Below, piece after piece: positions 46,066-56,000 of a DNA stretch of 64,000 nucleotides. Where the stretch lies: positions 124,001 to 188,000 of the forward strand of contig JARGXX010000079.1 in assembly GCA_030374765.1 (NCBI GenBank), read 5' to 3'. The position numbers and the translations under genes were made by a program. The notes below the pieces were generated by a model. It made no database searches, was not told where the DNA came from, and saw only the letters and a list, made by a program, of their open reading frames with translations. Source of the DNA: Agarophyton chilense (lineage: Eukaryota; Rhodophyta; Florideophyceae; Gracilariales; Gracilariaceae). Numbering within the stretch: position 1 is the stretch's first letter; each line of letters starts with the position of its first letter.

Positions 46066-47649
46066 ATGTATTCACAGATTTATGGTTAGCGGCTACGCCG
46101 CCAACGGTACCATATTAGTCTCCTGACAGTTGTCCTAACAGACTTTCTGACATTGTAAAAACCCGTCGGTCACGGCAGCAAAGGCTTCGCATCGAAGAAT
46201 AATCCACCATTATGCACCATTCGATGACACTTTAGAAATGATGTGAGCATACGGTTGAGACGTTGGAAGCGTTAAAAATTGCAAAGATTATGTAGATTGT
46301 CGGGGTTATGTTTTTAAAGACTAGGTGCTGTTCAAAGGTTCAGTATAGTGGAGCTACTTGATTTGACCCAATTTTGAGGGCCGGAAAGGCTTCGGATTCT
46401 GTTACTGTTGAGATGAAACAAAATTTAGTCTGAGGGTCGATGCCGAAATTTTTTTTTCGCATTAACGTGAATGACCCTTTTAAAGGGGTCCCGTCAGTCT
46501 CCTCATAGCTTACGACTAGAATTAGAATTAAACTATCTGGCCCGGCCCATACTGTACGTTCTTCAATTCGCGGGAATCTTGAATCGAACCGACTGTTCGA
46601 ATGCGGCCCAGCAACAAAGATTCTGTCTTGTATATTGAGTGCAATTTCGCACGTATTGTCCTACCTAAAAAGACCTCCAAACCGAAACCCTTCGATTCAA
46701 CACAGAATCAAGATTGTAAGTGCTCATAATTTGCACTTACGTGCTCCTTGTTGAATCGTACTGGTTGCGAAACGTGAGATCAATCACCACTCTTCAGTAT
46801 GGTTGCATAAGACCTGGATGCAAAGAATGATGAAGATTTGAGACGTTCCGTTATGAAAGAGCAGGCGCAGATGTGAAGCTATAAACGGATTATGTTGGAT
46901 GCCAAACAGAATTAATTGGTTGTTCGCGGGCGTAAAGAAAGCCAAGGCTCACTTTAGGGTACCTTAAAACACTGTTAAAGGAATATCCAAACCGGGCACA
47001 ACTACGCTTTGTGAAGCTTTGAGAAAAAGAAAACGGAGATCTTCACAACCAAAACAAACTTGCTTGGGAGTGAAGGGCTGGCAAAAATTGCGGCTTCTGT
47101 GCAGGAGTGGTAGTGCATGAGACGCTCACTATTCTTTTCGTGTTTCTGGTTTAACTCATGCGACCAGCTGTGCGGAGCGCTATCACTCGTGCAAGACATC
47201 CTTCAACTCCATCGAGAATAAGTGTAGCTGTCTTTGATTAGAATCCCAGAATTTGAATTCTCCGTCAGGGTGTCACGTCATTGCCTCCAGGTGGCCCAAT
47301 ACAGATCTCGTTCTCAAACTTCCCCGTATCCTTCGAAATAACATAAGTGGAAAGCTTAGGATTTCCTTGTTCACGACTGCATTTACTTTGCGATTTACAA
47401 TCCTCATGATTTTTAGGCCATGACAAACCAAGTTTCCACAAGAGGGACGCCTTCATGGTGCGTTGTAGAACAGATATATTTACAAAAATGACGACAAGGT
47501 TGTCTAAAGCGATCACTTCTATCAGTGACAATTAGTTCAGTTCCTATGAAGGCTACAAGAAAGAAAGTATGTATGACGGGCTAGCTGCACAAAACGAATC
47601 GCCCACATGACGGAAGTACAAGGAGTTGACTGCGGCCCGTCATATGCAA
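46066..47649. other. Intergenic region, no supported gene
   Basis: The region holds only short frames. The longest is an 88-residue minus-strand frame at 47265-47531, unrecognised and without homology cues. No repeat or RNA gene was recognised. Confidence 0.5.
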
Positions 47650-49875
47650 TTAACATATATTAATTTCCACAGCTGGGCACGATCGACATACGCACCGGTT
47701 TCCATACGGTTTGCACGTCTTGCAAGACTTCTTGCAGGTACGGCAGCTGGCCGTGGTTGCAGGCTTGCAGGATGTCGCACGCTTGCTACTTGTTGCCTTA
47801 GTCGTGGGCGGCTTCGTGGTCGGGGGCCTTGTGGTCGGGGGCTTTGTTGAAGGTGGTACCTTTCTTTTGCATGACGATTTGCTGTGTGATTTGGTGCACT
47901 TCGGTGAACTTGAGGAACGGCTCCTCGATGAAGACTTGCAGCATCGCGAATTTGATTTGCAGGTTGAAGGCTCATACTTGCAGCAATGGCATTTGCAGCA
48001 AACCTTTGTAGTAGTCTTGCACACTTTCTTCGTCGTCTTCTCACACGTGTGAGAGTGTTTGCGCGAAGATTTGTGCGTGCAATGTTTCCGGCACTTGTAC
48101 TTGCATTTGTGCGTCACCGGGGCGCAATCTCGTTCATAGTGATGAACAGAAGCAACTGGTGGCGGCGGAGTAATCGGGGTGCAAAACATGCAGCAACACT
48201 TGTCCAGAGATTTGCCTGAGGATGGACATGTCTTTCCATGTGTCGATGTTTTTGTCTTAGTTTTTGAACTGGATGTCGTTGCAGGCTTCGTGGTCTTCTT
48301 AGAAGACGATTTGCTTGATTTCTTTCCCCATCCAAACGAGCTGAGGGAGGTCTTAGAAGTTGTTGAGGTTCTGGATGAAGTTCCGTGGCCGCGAGTTGTA
48401 CTTCCCAGTGTTGTCGGAGAGAATGACCTAGAGCCAAATATTGAAGAGGTAAGTGACAGACTCTTCTTTTTGCGTAGACATAGAGCCAGACAGAGCGCCA
48501 ACAATGCAGCGAGGAGCAAAAATGCAAATATGGCGAGCAGGACAATTCCCCATGTTGGGAATCCGCCAACGCTTCCTTCCTCAGCGACAATGATGTTTGG
48601 TATTGCCCCTCCTCCATGAATAATCGTAGTGTTTTCTTGATTCGTGGTGATTGGCCCTGTAGGAGTTGGATTACCCAATTTGCATGCGACGGTGGCACCT
48701 TGAATATTTGGGTCGAGAGTAATGGCTTGCATCTGCAGAATTGTTTGACTGACAGTATGCCGAGCAGTTCCACGTCTTACTGTAGGGAACATGAGACTAC
48801 TCTCGTCGTCAGTGGAGACTGGGTCAAAGTGGTAGATTGAGCTCTGTCTTTGGAATTTTCTTGGCGAATACAACTGTGCTATTGGTCTGTTGTTATAGCC
48901 CCAATAGAGCTGGCTATTGCAGACCGCGTCGGCAAGCAACTGGTTTGTTGTAAGACCTGTGCTGGAAGAAAGTTGTTGATCTGAAAGGTAACCAAGAACA
49001 GAACAACCGCCTGCATTCATGAGGAAGGAATCGAATCGAGTGCGATATCCCTTATAGAGTAATGCAGTTTGCACCACCCTATTATCATCAAGCTCTTGAT
49101 ACTCGCTCGGTTCGTCAATGATGCTTCCTGCGAATACAAGATTGTGATACACTTCGTGTAAGATGACGGTAACGAGATCATATCTCTCCGGGGGGCAGTT
49201 AGCGTCAATACCATCGTACCACGGTGAGTTACTGTTGATGGTGATTAACACATCAAAACGACCATCGCCCTTTCTGTTTCCATTAAGATCCCTACCGCGT
49301 ACCGCTTCAGCAGCTGCCACAGGAAGAACTGTGTCGAATGTATCTCTCATTTTCACGAAAAAGGTTCCTCCGCCATTAGCAAGCGTCTCCGGAGGGCCCA
49401 GAACGGAGAATCTCAATTGCATGAGCACTTTCTCCGAGGATACCCACGATGATTCGCAAACACTAATCACCTTTGACAATACACGCTTGATATTAATGTT
49501 TTTGGGGGGGTCATGGACATGGCATTCGAAGTTGGACTTGTCCCCTTTCCCCCTAAAGACCTGTGTGCGCACGACAGGGTCTAGATCAAGACCAAGACCA
49601 GCATACGACCGAGCTGTGGAAGGGATGTGATCCGCAAGGAAAGCTCCGGTGGGGGGGTGTGAATAATTTGTGTTTGACTCGGAGGCGCGCGTAGACCACG
49701 ACGGGCGCGGTATTAGTTGATATCGATCTGCGGCAAGCAGCTGTGCCCAATGATCAGGAACAGCGTCTGCAGTGCGAAGGGGGACGGCAAGCGCCAAGCC
49801 GGAAAGCAGTGTGAGAAGGATAGATGCGATACCACATGACAGCATTGACGGTAAACGCGACGATGGCGTCGGCAT
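47650..49875 (-). CDS. Type I membrane HExxH metallopeptidase-like protein with Cys-rich tail
   Basis: A single exon of 741 residues. The open frame extends farther upstream, but only to a GTG. The ATG at 49875 is followed by a signal peptide (SCGIASILLTLLSGLALA), so I start there. The ectodomain contains HEVYH at residues 240-244, a zinc-peptidase motif, and SLMFP near residue 362, which could be a Met-turn. The third zinc ligand is not obvious, since no His follows in HExxHxxGxxH spacing. A transmembrane helix lies near 441-466, followed by basic KKK. The last 270 residues are Ser/Thr/Lys-rich, with dozens of Cys in CC and CxC groups and a repeated PPTT-KPPTT run. A cell-surface or secretory-pathway protease is the natural reading, but peptidase activity is inference. 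The family is not recognised. Confidence 0.85.
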   Translation of the reverse strand: MPTPSSRLPSMLSCGIASILLTLLSGLALAVPLRTADAVPDHWAQLLAADRYQLIPRPSWSTRASESNTNYSHPPTGAFLADHIPSTARSYAGLGLDLDPVVRTQVFRGKGDKSNFECHVHDPPKNINIKRVLSKVISVCESSWVSSEKVLMQLRFSVLGPPETLANGGGTFFVKMRDTFDTVLPVAAAEAVRGRDLNGNRKGDGRFDVLITINSNSPWYDGIDANCPPERYDLVTVILHEVYHNLVFAGSIIDEPSEYQELDDNRVVQTALLYKGYRTRFDSFLMNAGGCSVLGYLSDQQLSSSTGLTTNQLLADAVCNSQLYWGYNNRPIAQLYSPRKFQRQSSIYHFDPVSTDDESSLMFPTVRRGTARHTVSQTILQMQAITLDPNIQGATVACKLGNPTPTGPITTNQENTTIIHGGGAIPNIIVAEEGSVGGFPTWGIVLLAIFAFLLLAALLALCLALCLRKKKSLSLTSSIFGSRSFSPTTLGSTTRGHGTSSRTSTTSKTSLSSFGWGKKSSKSSSKKTTKPATTSSSKTKTKTSTHGKTCPSSGKSLDKCCCMFCTPITPPPPVASVHHYERDCAPVTHKCKYKCRKHCTHKSSRKHSHTCEKTTKKVCKTTTKVCCKCHCCKYEPSTCKSNSRCCKSSSRSRSSSSPKCTKSHSKSSCKRKVPPSTKPPTTRPPTTKPPTTKATSSKRATSCKPATTASCRTCKKSCKTCKPYGNRCVCRSCPAVEINIC

Positions 49876-51021
49876 GATGAAGGACGTGGGCACAAATGGT
49901 GCGGGTTGAAGTTGTGCAGTAGAATGTTTTGAGAGAAAGTGTAGTGGCTGAAACCGCAGCAAGTACGGGGGGATGAAAAGTTGGATGTGCGCGAGGCGAA
50001 AAGAGAGAAAACGAGCGCCGGCGGAGAGTGTAGGGGTGAAGGGATGACGTGAGTGGTGCGAAGGAGTTGAAGAGGCAAACGAAGAGATTCGAGAGCGCAC
50101 AGAAAAGGTAGTAGTTCGGTTGAGAACGTGAGGTTAACGGGGTGGGAGAAGCAAGGCAGGGAAGACGCGAGTACGACAGCGCGAGAGCAAGCGGCTCCCT
50201 CGAGGCGATACTGCTTAAAAGAAAGGAGGAAAGTACAGGAACTAGGGCGATGTGCCAAGTGAAACGCGCGGGAAGCGGCTATATGGACGGGCGCGAGCGC
50301 ACGGCGAGCGGCTTCGGGACAGCTCACAAGCGGCGGGCAGCGAAGGCGGTGAACCGTGCCGGTGGATTGTTGGGTGGATTACCGTTCACACGGAGCGATG
50401 ACACTTGCGCATGAGACGCGGAGACGGTCACTTGTCGTTTGGGGGAGGTGCAGCAGCGCTGAGTGCGCGCTTATGTGAGGGAGCGCAACTCAAAGCCGGG
50501 CCAATCTGGCGGTTGCGACACATCACTGCGTGACAGGAGAGTGGCGCACTGGCGCATGCTGCAGGGGTGGCGCGTGCTATGGGTGACGCTTGGACGGATG
50601 ATTGCTTCGTGTACACGTGTTGTGCGCATGAGTGGTGCATCATCATCATGCCCAGTGCTGCTGCCCCACACACGTGTTCGCCACGGCTTCTGTAATGTCT
50701 CGCGTGCCCCGCCACATTACACAATATCTCCAATCATTGCTTTCCATCTCAACCATATCACCAAACTTTGTCACTCGCCCAGTCACGAGCATCCCACTGT
50801 AAACCGAACACACTTTTCTGCATCTGCCAGCATCAGCCGTGTGACACGGCGCGCTCCTTCCCAAACCCTTATCTCATAGCCTTCACTGCTCACTTGGCTT
50901 GCATCCGTTGGTGGACGCCCTCATTCATTTCGCAAGGTGCATTCAACAACACTCTGACAACTGCAATGTCATTCATTTAATTGAACAACAAATTGCAATC
51001 CCCCTTTCAGCTTTGCTAATG
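49876..51021. other. Divergent intergenic region
   Basis: This 1.1-kb interval separates the minus-strand metallopeptidase-like gene from the plus-strand small gene, so it should hold both promoters. Frames here are short and overlap in several phases. No clear TATA box or other site was identified. Confidence 0.45.
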
Positions 51022-51260
51022 AGAGCTAGGGAGTGATTCGATACATAGGGTTTATGACGCCTGGGAGAACAAATCTTAGACCTCAGGTGCAACCGTCCTT
51101 CCTGCGCACCACGCACCGCCTTGGGCTTTTGCTGCTGCAACAGAGTGAGCTAGCGATTCGATAGATAGGGTTTATGGTGCCTGGGAGAACAAATCTTCAA
51201 CCTCAGGTGCACCCGTCCATTCTGCGCCCCACGTGCCGCCTCGTGCTTTAGTTGTGCGGA
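51022..51260. repeat. 120-bp tandem duplication upstream of 51397 gene
   Basis: Two copies with a 120-bp period share GATTCGATA-ATAGGGTTTATG, CCTGGGAGAACAAATCTT and CCTCAGGTGCA-CCGTCC. They differ at perhaps a tenth of positions. They lie 140-375 bp upstream of the next gene's ATG and may duplicate part of its promoter. Confidence 0.85.
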
Positions 51261-51396
51261 GACCACACTACTCTCTGCAGTCGTATTCACCCTCGACTTG
51301 TCGGGCCTTTCTCAATTTCACACCTTCCTCCTCTCGTCACCCTGTGTACTATTATTCCGTCCGCCCCCTCTGTTTCCCCGCACTTATTTTGCATTC

Positions 51397-51756
51397 ATGG
51401 CATTTATAACTCCGTGTTTCTCCCTGCCCCAGCGTTATGCTCACCGCGGTCGTTCTACAGTCGTCTGTTCACAATCCTACTCGCAGCGAACCAGAGTAAG
51501 TTCCGCATCCGCGATTGCACTTGCTACAGTGGCTTCCATGTTCATTCACATTCATCGAGTTGAGGCTATTTCTATGCCTTCCTTGCCATCACTTCCTTCG
51601 ATGCCTTCGGTTCCAATTCCTGATTTCTCGTCGTCGGATTCTTCCAGCGAGAGGCAAACAGCTGCAGAGAAGCTTACTGAAGAACAGGAAGACAAGGTTG
51701 ACGATATGATGTCCAAATTGGAAGCTAAGAAGAAGGCGAGAGCCGCCAAAATGTGA
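51397..51756 (+). CDS. Small plastid-targeted-like protein
   Basis: 119 residues from the ATG at 51397; the open frame upstream starts only with TTG. The N-terminus begins MAF and is rich in Ser and Arg without acidic residues (1-36), as in plastid transit peptides. In red algae and glaucophytes these often carry a Phe next to the start. A hydrophobic stretch at 37-50 (SASAIALATVASMFI) ending near VEA could be a second, thylakoid-type signal. The remainder has a PSLPSLPSMPSVPIP proline-serine run and an acidic-then-basic helix (EKLTEEQEDKVDDMMSKLEAKKKARA). I do not recognise a family. Targeting is inference from composition. Confidence 0.65.
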   Translation: MAFITPCFSLPQRYAHRGRSTVVCSQSYSQRTRVSSASAIALATVASMFIHIHRVEAISMPSLPSLPSMPSVPIPDFSSSDSSSERQTAAEKLTEEQEDKVDDMMSKLEAKKKARAAKM

Positions 51757-52517
51757 GCGCTTCTGTGGCTTGCCAATGTTTTCAATAGAGCCTTAATATT
51801 TTGTTCATACCGCATTTCTTTTATGTAGCCGAGTAAATAAATTTTGCTGCACACTTTCTCCCAATATGACTTTTGAAACTTCTTGGCTTGCACCCACTTA
51901 TGAAGCATTATGCCTCATTATCACTTCGTCGTAGACTTCTCACGGCGCCGAAACGGAGGGCTTGCTACAGCTCAGAGTCCTCAGTATTAATCAAACCCTT
52001 GGCATAGGCCAATTGGCTCAGAATATCTTACTTTTTAGAAGTATTCTTATTGGCTGTGTCTGATGATAGATGCAGTTTGCTGGTCACAAACATGACGCTA
52101 TTCTTCTTCTCTACAATGAACGTTGTCTGTGCAAACCATAAAACTTCTCGAAAGCTAACACAATTTTTTAGTCCAACACAAGTTCTGCGCCATAACTCTG
52201 TCTCTGCCATTGCCCAACTATCTAGATCACATTATTGTAAAACTTATATTAGTTTATGTTCGGTCCTCAGAAAGCCTTTGTAAATATCAACGGCCCTGAT
52301 TCAGGTTGCTCAATGCATGCTTTCATTTGAATTTTTTTTTTTTTGTATTACTCTAATTTCTTCGTATTTAAAGTTCTTTCCGGGTTGTGACGGACAACGG
52401 AGCTCGTTCTCGTTACTCTGTGGTGCGACGCCGGTCAGGTCTATATCTAGCTAGTGTGGTGTTGCACGTGTGTGTCGTGTGTGTGCAGTCTAGAGAGCAC
52501 TGGTCTAGTGTCTATTA
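51757..52517. other. Intergenic region up to the MULE
   Basis: No supported gene is visible. A poly-T run lies near 52328-52343 and GT-rich sequence near 52468-52486. The last 9 bases (52518-52526) are the MULE target duplication. Confidence 0.5.
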
Positions 52518-52526
52518 GGAATCCTG

Positions 52527-52814
52527 GGCAAAAGGCCAAAATACACGACGTCTGGTATGTATGAAATAGACTAGATTTAGACCAATTAAAATTCTGGCCG
52601 CATTTCAGATACCGTACAATGCACCGTGGCCCCCTACTCGGAGTGCGCTCTCTGAGCTCGCATGGCGCTCTTTGCGCATATGCGTATCAGGCCAATCACA
52701 CATCGTCCACATCGTCCCACATCGTCCTCGCTCTCTCCTCGTCCAATGCGCAAGCCGGCCGCAACTCGAACTCCTTCTCCCCAAATCACCTCGCGCCAAG
52801 TCTTCGCCATGTAG
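52527..52814 (+). repeat. MULE left terminal inverted repeat
   Basis: 288 bp, starting GGCAAAAGGCC. It contains three close copies of ACATCGTCC near 52710-52735. It is about 99% identical to the right repeat. Confidence 0.96.
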
Positions 52815-53065
52815 CTAAGAAAAATGGCGCGACATTTGAACCTGAGAAAGGGTCGTTGAAGCTGAGATGTAGTCTTGCGACTTGATGGTGGAGCAGTCAT
52901 CCGTCCCGCCCAGGTTCAGTTCTCCGTTCTCCATCATTTTAACGCACGTCTTGTGCGAGAAGTGAAGTTCGCTCTACGGCCATATCACGTCGCACAGAAA
53001 GCAAATGGTAGGCATTTCGTAAGTGTAAATACTCATAATATTGAAGGTTTGCTTTTATATCTATT

Positions 53066-56000
53066 TTACTTACGATGTACACTTTCAATGATTCCTATTG
53101 CTTTGGCTTGCGCGTTGTGAATCTCAGATTGGGACGGTAGACTCATGGTTTGAGATTGAGAGCCATAAACGGCAGTAGGGTAGGACTTTGGAGCACCATG
53201 TCGTTGCTTTTTGGTAGTAAACCTCTCAGTGAAGCTCTTCTTTCGTTTTGAAGTCCTAACAGATGAAGAGATTGGTGGTAGGATTTTGGAGAAGTCGATT
53301 TGATCAACCGATGAGGAATCGAAGTGGTTGGTCCCCGCCGAAATGGTTAGAGTTTCAGGTTCATAATTGGTTATTAGTGACAGTGAAGGAATAGAACCAT
53401 CTGAAAGCATTTTCTTTACTGTTTCGAGTAGTCTATGTACTCTTTGAATTGCAACATTACCCATGCCCGAAGCCAAGCGATGTATCTGGTCGTACATGGT
53501 CTTTCCATCTGAATAACGGCCGTAGTTCTGAAGCTCTACATCCGAATTTCCGGTTACCAGATCACTAATATCTGCATTGTTGTCTTCCTCCCCATCAATG
53601 GGCAAGAGCTTCGACTTTAACGCATCTGTATCAATCACACCGGCAGTTTGACGAATATTGGACACTCTCGAAATGTTCCACTCCTCGGAGTTTCTCTTCC
53701 AGTACGTATCAAACAATTTGTCGATTGCAATGTACTCCGAAAGTACTACCTTAAACCGCGGCTGACGTAGAACCTCCTCCCCATACACCATCGCGCACCG
53801 AACTACATGACGGCATGGGAAACCCATCGTGATGCTGTTTCTACAGCTGCAGCGCACTTCCAGGTTTCTCTTTGCTTCTGTGCCACTGCCACTTACTCTG
53901 CAAGCGAAAAAAACAGTTATGGGTAGTACTGGCGATGAATTCGCAAAGGAATGTAAAGATGATGGCGGATTTGGTTGCGGAAAAGGTTTGGACGCTGCGG
54001 CATACTCTTTTCTCCACATTAACTCGAACTTCGCCACAGGGCCAACATAGCTCCCATCTTGTACCAACTCACGCCATTCCACAGCTTCGATGTCTACTAA
54101 TGTTGCGCTTAGAACTGCGTAGGACTTCGACGGAACAATACTGAGCTCTTTAAACTTCAAGAGCGCGTAACTGGTGTACTCGTTGATCATATAGTTCAGA
54201 ACTGGGGGGGGAATAGGGAGTTGTGTGTCTCGGATTGATCTATGACGCGAGCTGAGCGGAGTAAGGGATCTGAGGTGTGAGGATCGCCTTTCAACTCTCC
54301 TTTTCCTTGTCAGTCGAAGCATTTCAAAAGGGATCTTAGAGAAAGGCACCTTCTTCGACAGAATATATGCTCGGTAGCCAGAGTTAGATGCCTCCGTGTA
54401 GCCTGTACCCTGAAAAAGATACCTCTTCGGTACTGCTGCATCTCTGAAACAGACCACTAACATGTGCGGTTTGGAGTGGTAGAGGTACTTGAACCAAAGC
54501 GGAGGGTTGCGTCGGAAACCGTAAAAGTATTGTCGTTCGAACGCTTCTCTTCTACACACAAAACTGGATATACTTCTCGACCTTCTCAAGTTGAAGAGGT
54601 CTCGGGACATAACATCACACCATGTGCTCCTTCCAATCTTTCCACACCACGAAGTGACGTTCTTCATCTGGTTTTGATTTAGATGCCACTCGTCAAGCGA
54701 TATGAAAGATGTATCAAAGACCTTCTCCGTCGCGTTAATACATGGGACGCTCTGGTCCATAGTTATCATTGCCGGAGAGAACAGGATAATGGACTTGAAA
54801 CGCGAAAGTACCTGAACGAAATCCTCTTCTCTCTCTCCGGCAATGAAACCCATGAAGAACGTTAGCGTGAACCCATCATTTGACCTTCCATTGATGGTAA
54901 ACAACGGATATCCAAACCGATTTGCTACAGCCTTACAATCCACCGAGATGCCTGGCACAATTCCGTAGTCCTCGTAGTCATTAAGCCACTCCTTGAAAGT
55001 CCAACACGCCGACATCATTCTTCCAGAGCTATCGCAGTTGAAAAAGAACTTGTTACCAGGGTCTTCTTTGTTGAGGGCAACGAGTGCTTCACAAAGTCTC
55101 ATGCATTCCAAATCCTTTGGATTGCTTAGCGAGCCAGCGTACCCTAGCTGCTTTCGAGCCGCTATCGGATTGATTACTTTCTTATACTTGTCCTCCAAGT
55201 ATCTCAAGGTATCTTGGAAGGACATTCTCAGAGTGTTGGTCATGTGAAGCGCTTCAGAGCGCATCTTCGGGGCCAGACGCTTCACCCCACAGCTTTCTTC
55301 AGGTTTATGATTGTGTCTAGCCCCTGTGAAGTCCGCAACGTAGGATTTATTGCCTCCGTCTTCGTCGGAACCGACTGTTTTGATAGTAAGAGAGAAATTG
55401 CATCGCCCAGGCTGCTTCGAGTTGTACTTCTCGCACTTCAGGAGACCCTTTTGTAGCACACGACGGTCTCCAGCCACTCCATTTTCTTCAGTTCGCTTCC
55501 TGTCGCCTATGTAGATCGATGTCCTCGTATAGAGATAGTATCCCATACAATCGGCGATGTGCTGCACTTCTTTCATTACATCGTGGCCGGGGGCATCGAA
55601 AGAAAGGCTTTGAAAGTAAGCAATGACCGCCGACTTAAAGCATTCTTCAATATGCTCCTTGTCGTCTTCCACCTCGCCAGTCTTACTCTCAGCTATACTA
55701 AATTTCTCCATCTTTTCTTCTTGTCCATCCTTGACATGCACTTCTACTTCATCATCACATTCAGTGTCGTCATCGTCGTTGAGAGATTCTTCTACGTGGA
55801 AAATATCTAAAGGAATCTCTTCCTCGTCATCTAAAAACAGAAATCGATCGATCAGTTCTGAAGTTCTATCATCCAGCCCAATCTCATCATGTATCCCTTC
55901 CGTACCATTCCTGCTATCCATTCCCTCGTCTACAGCGGATCCAAGCATGCTGTTGGGTGTTGCCCTTGTACTACACTGATAGTTTGAAGTAGAAGAGTAG

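Noticed and set aside
47640..48773. Frames on both strands overlapping the metallopeptidase-like gene (134, 146 and 219 residues)
   Set aside because: They are shadows of the Ser/Lys/Cys-rich tail codons and share no motif with known proteins.
52619..52885. 88-residue frame repeated at 58726-58980 on the other strand
   Set aside because: It is created by the MULE terminal inverted repeats and is not an independent gene.
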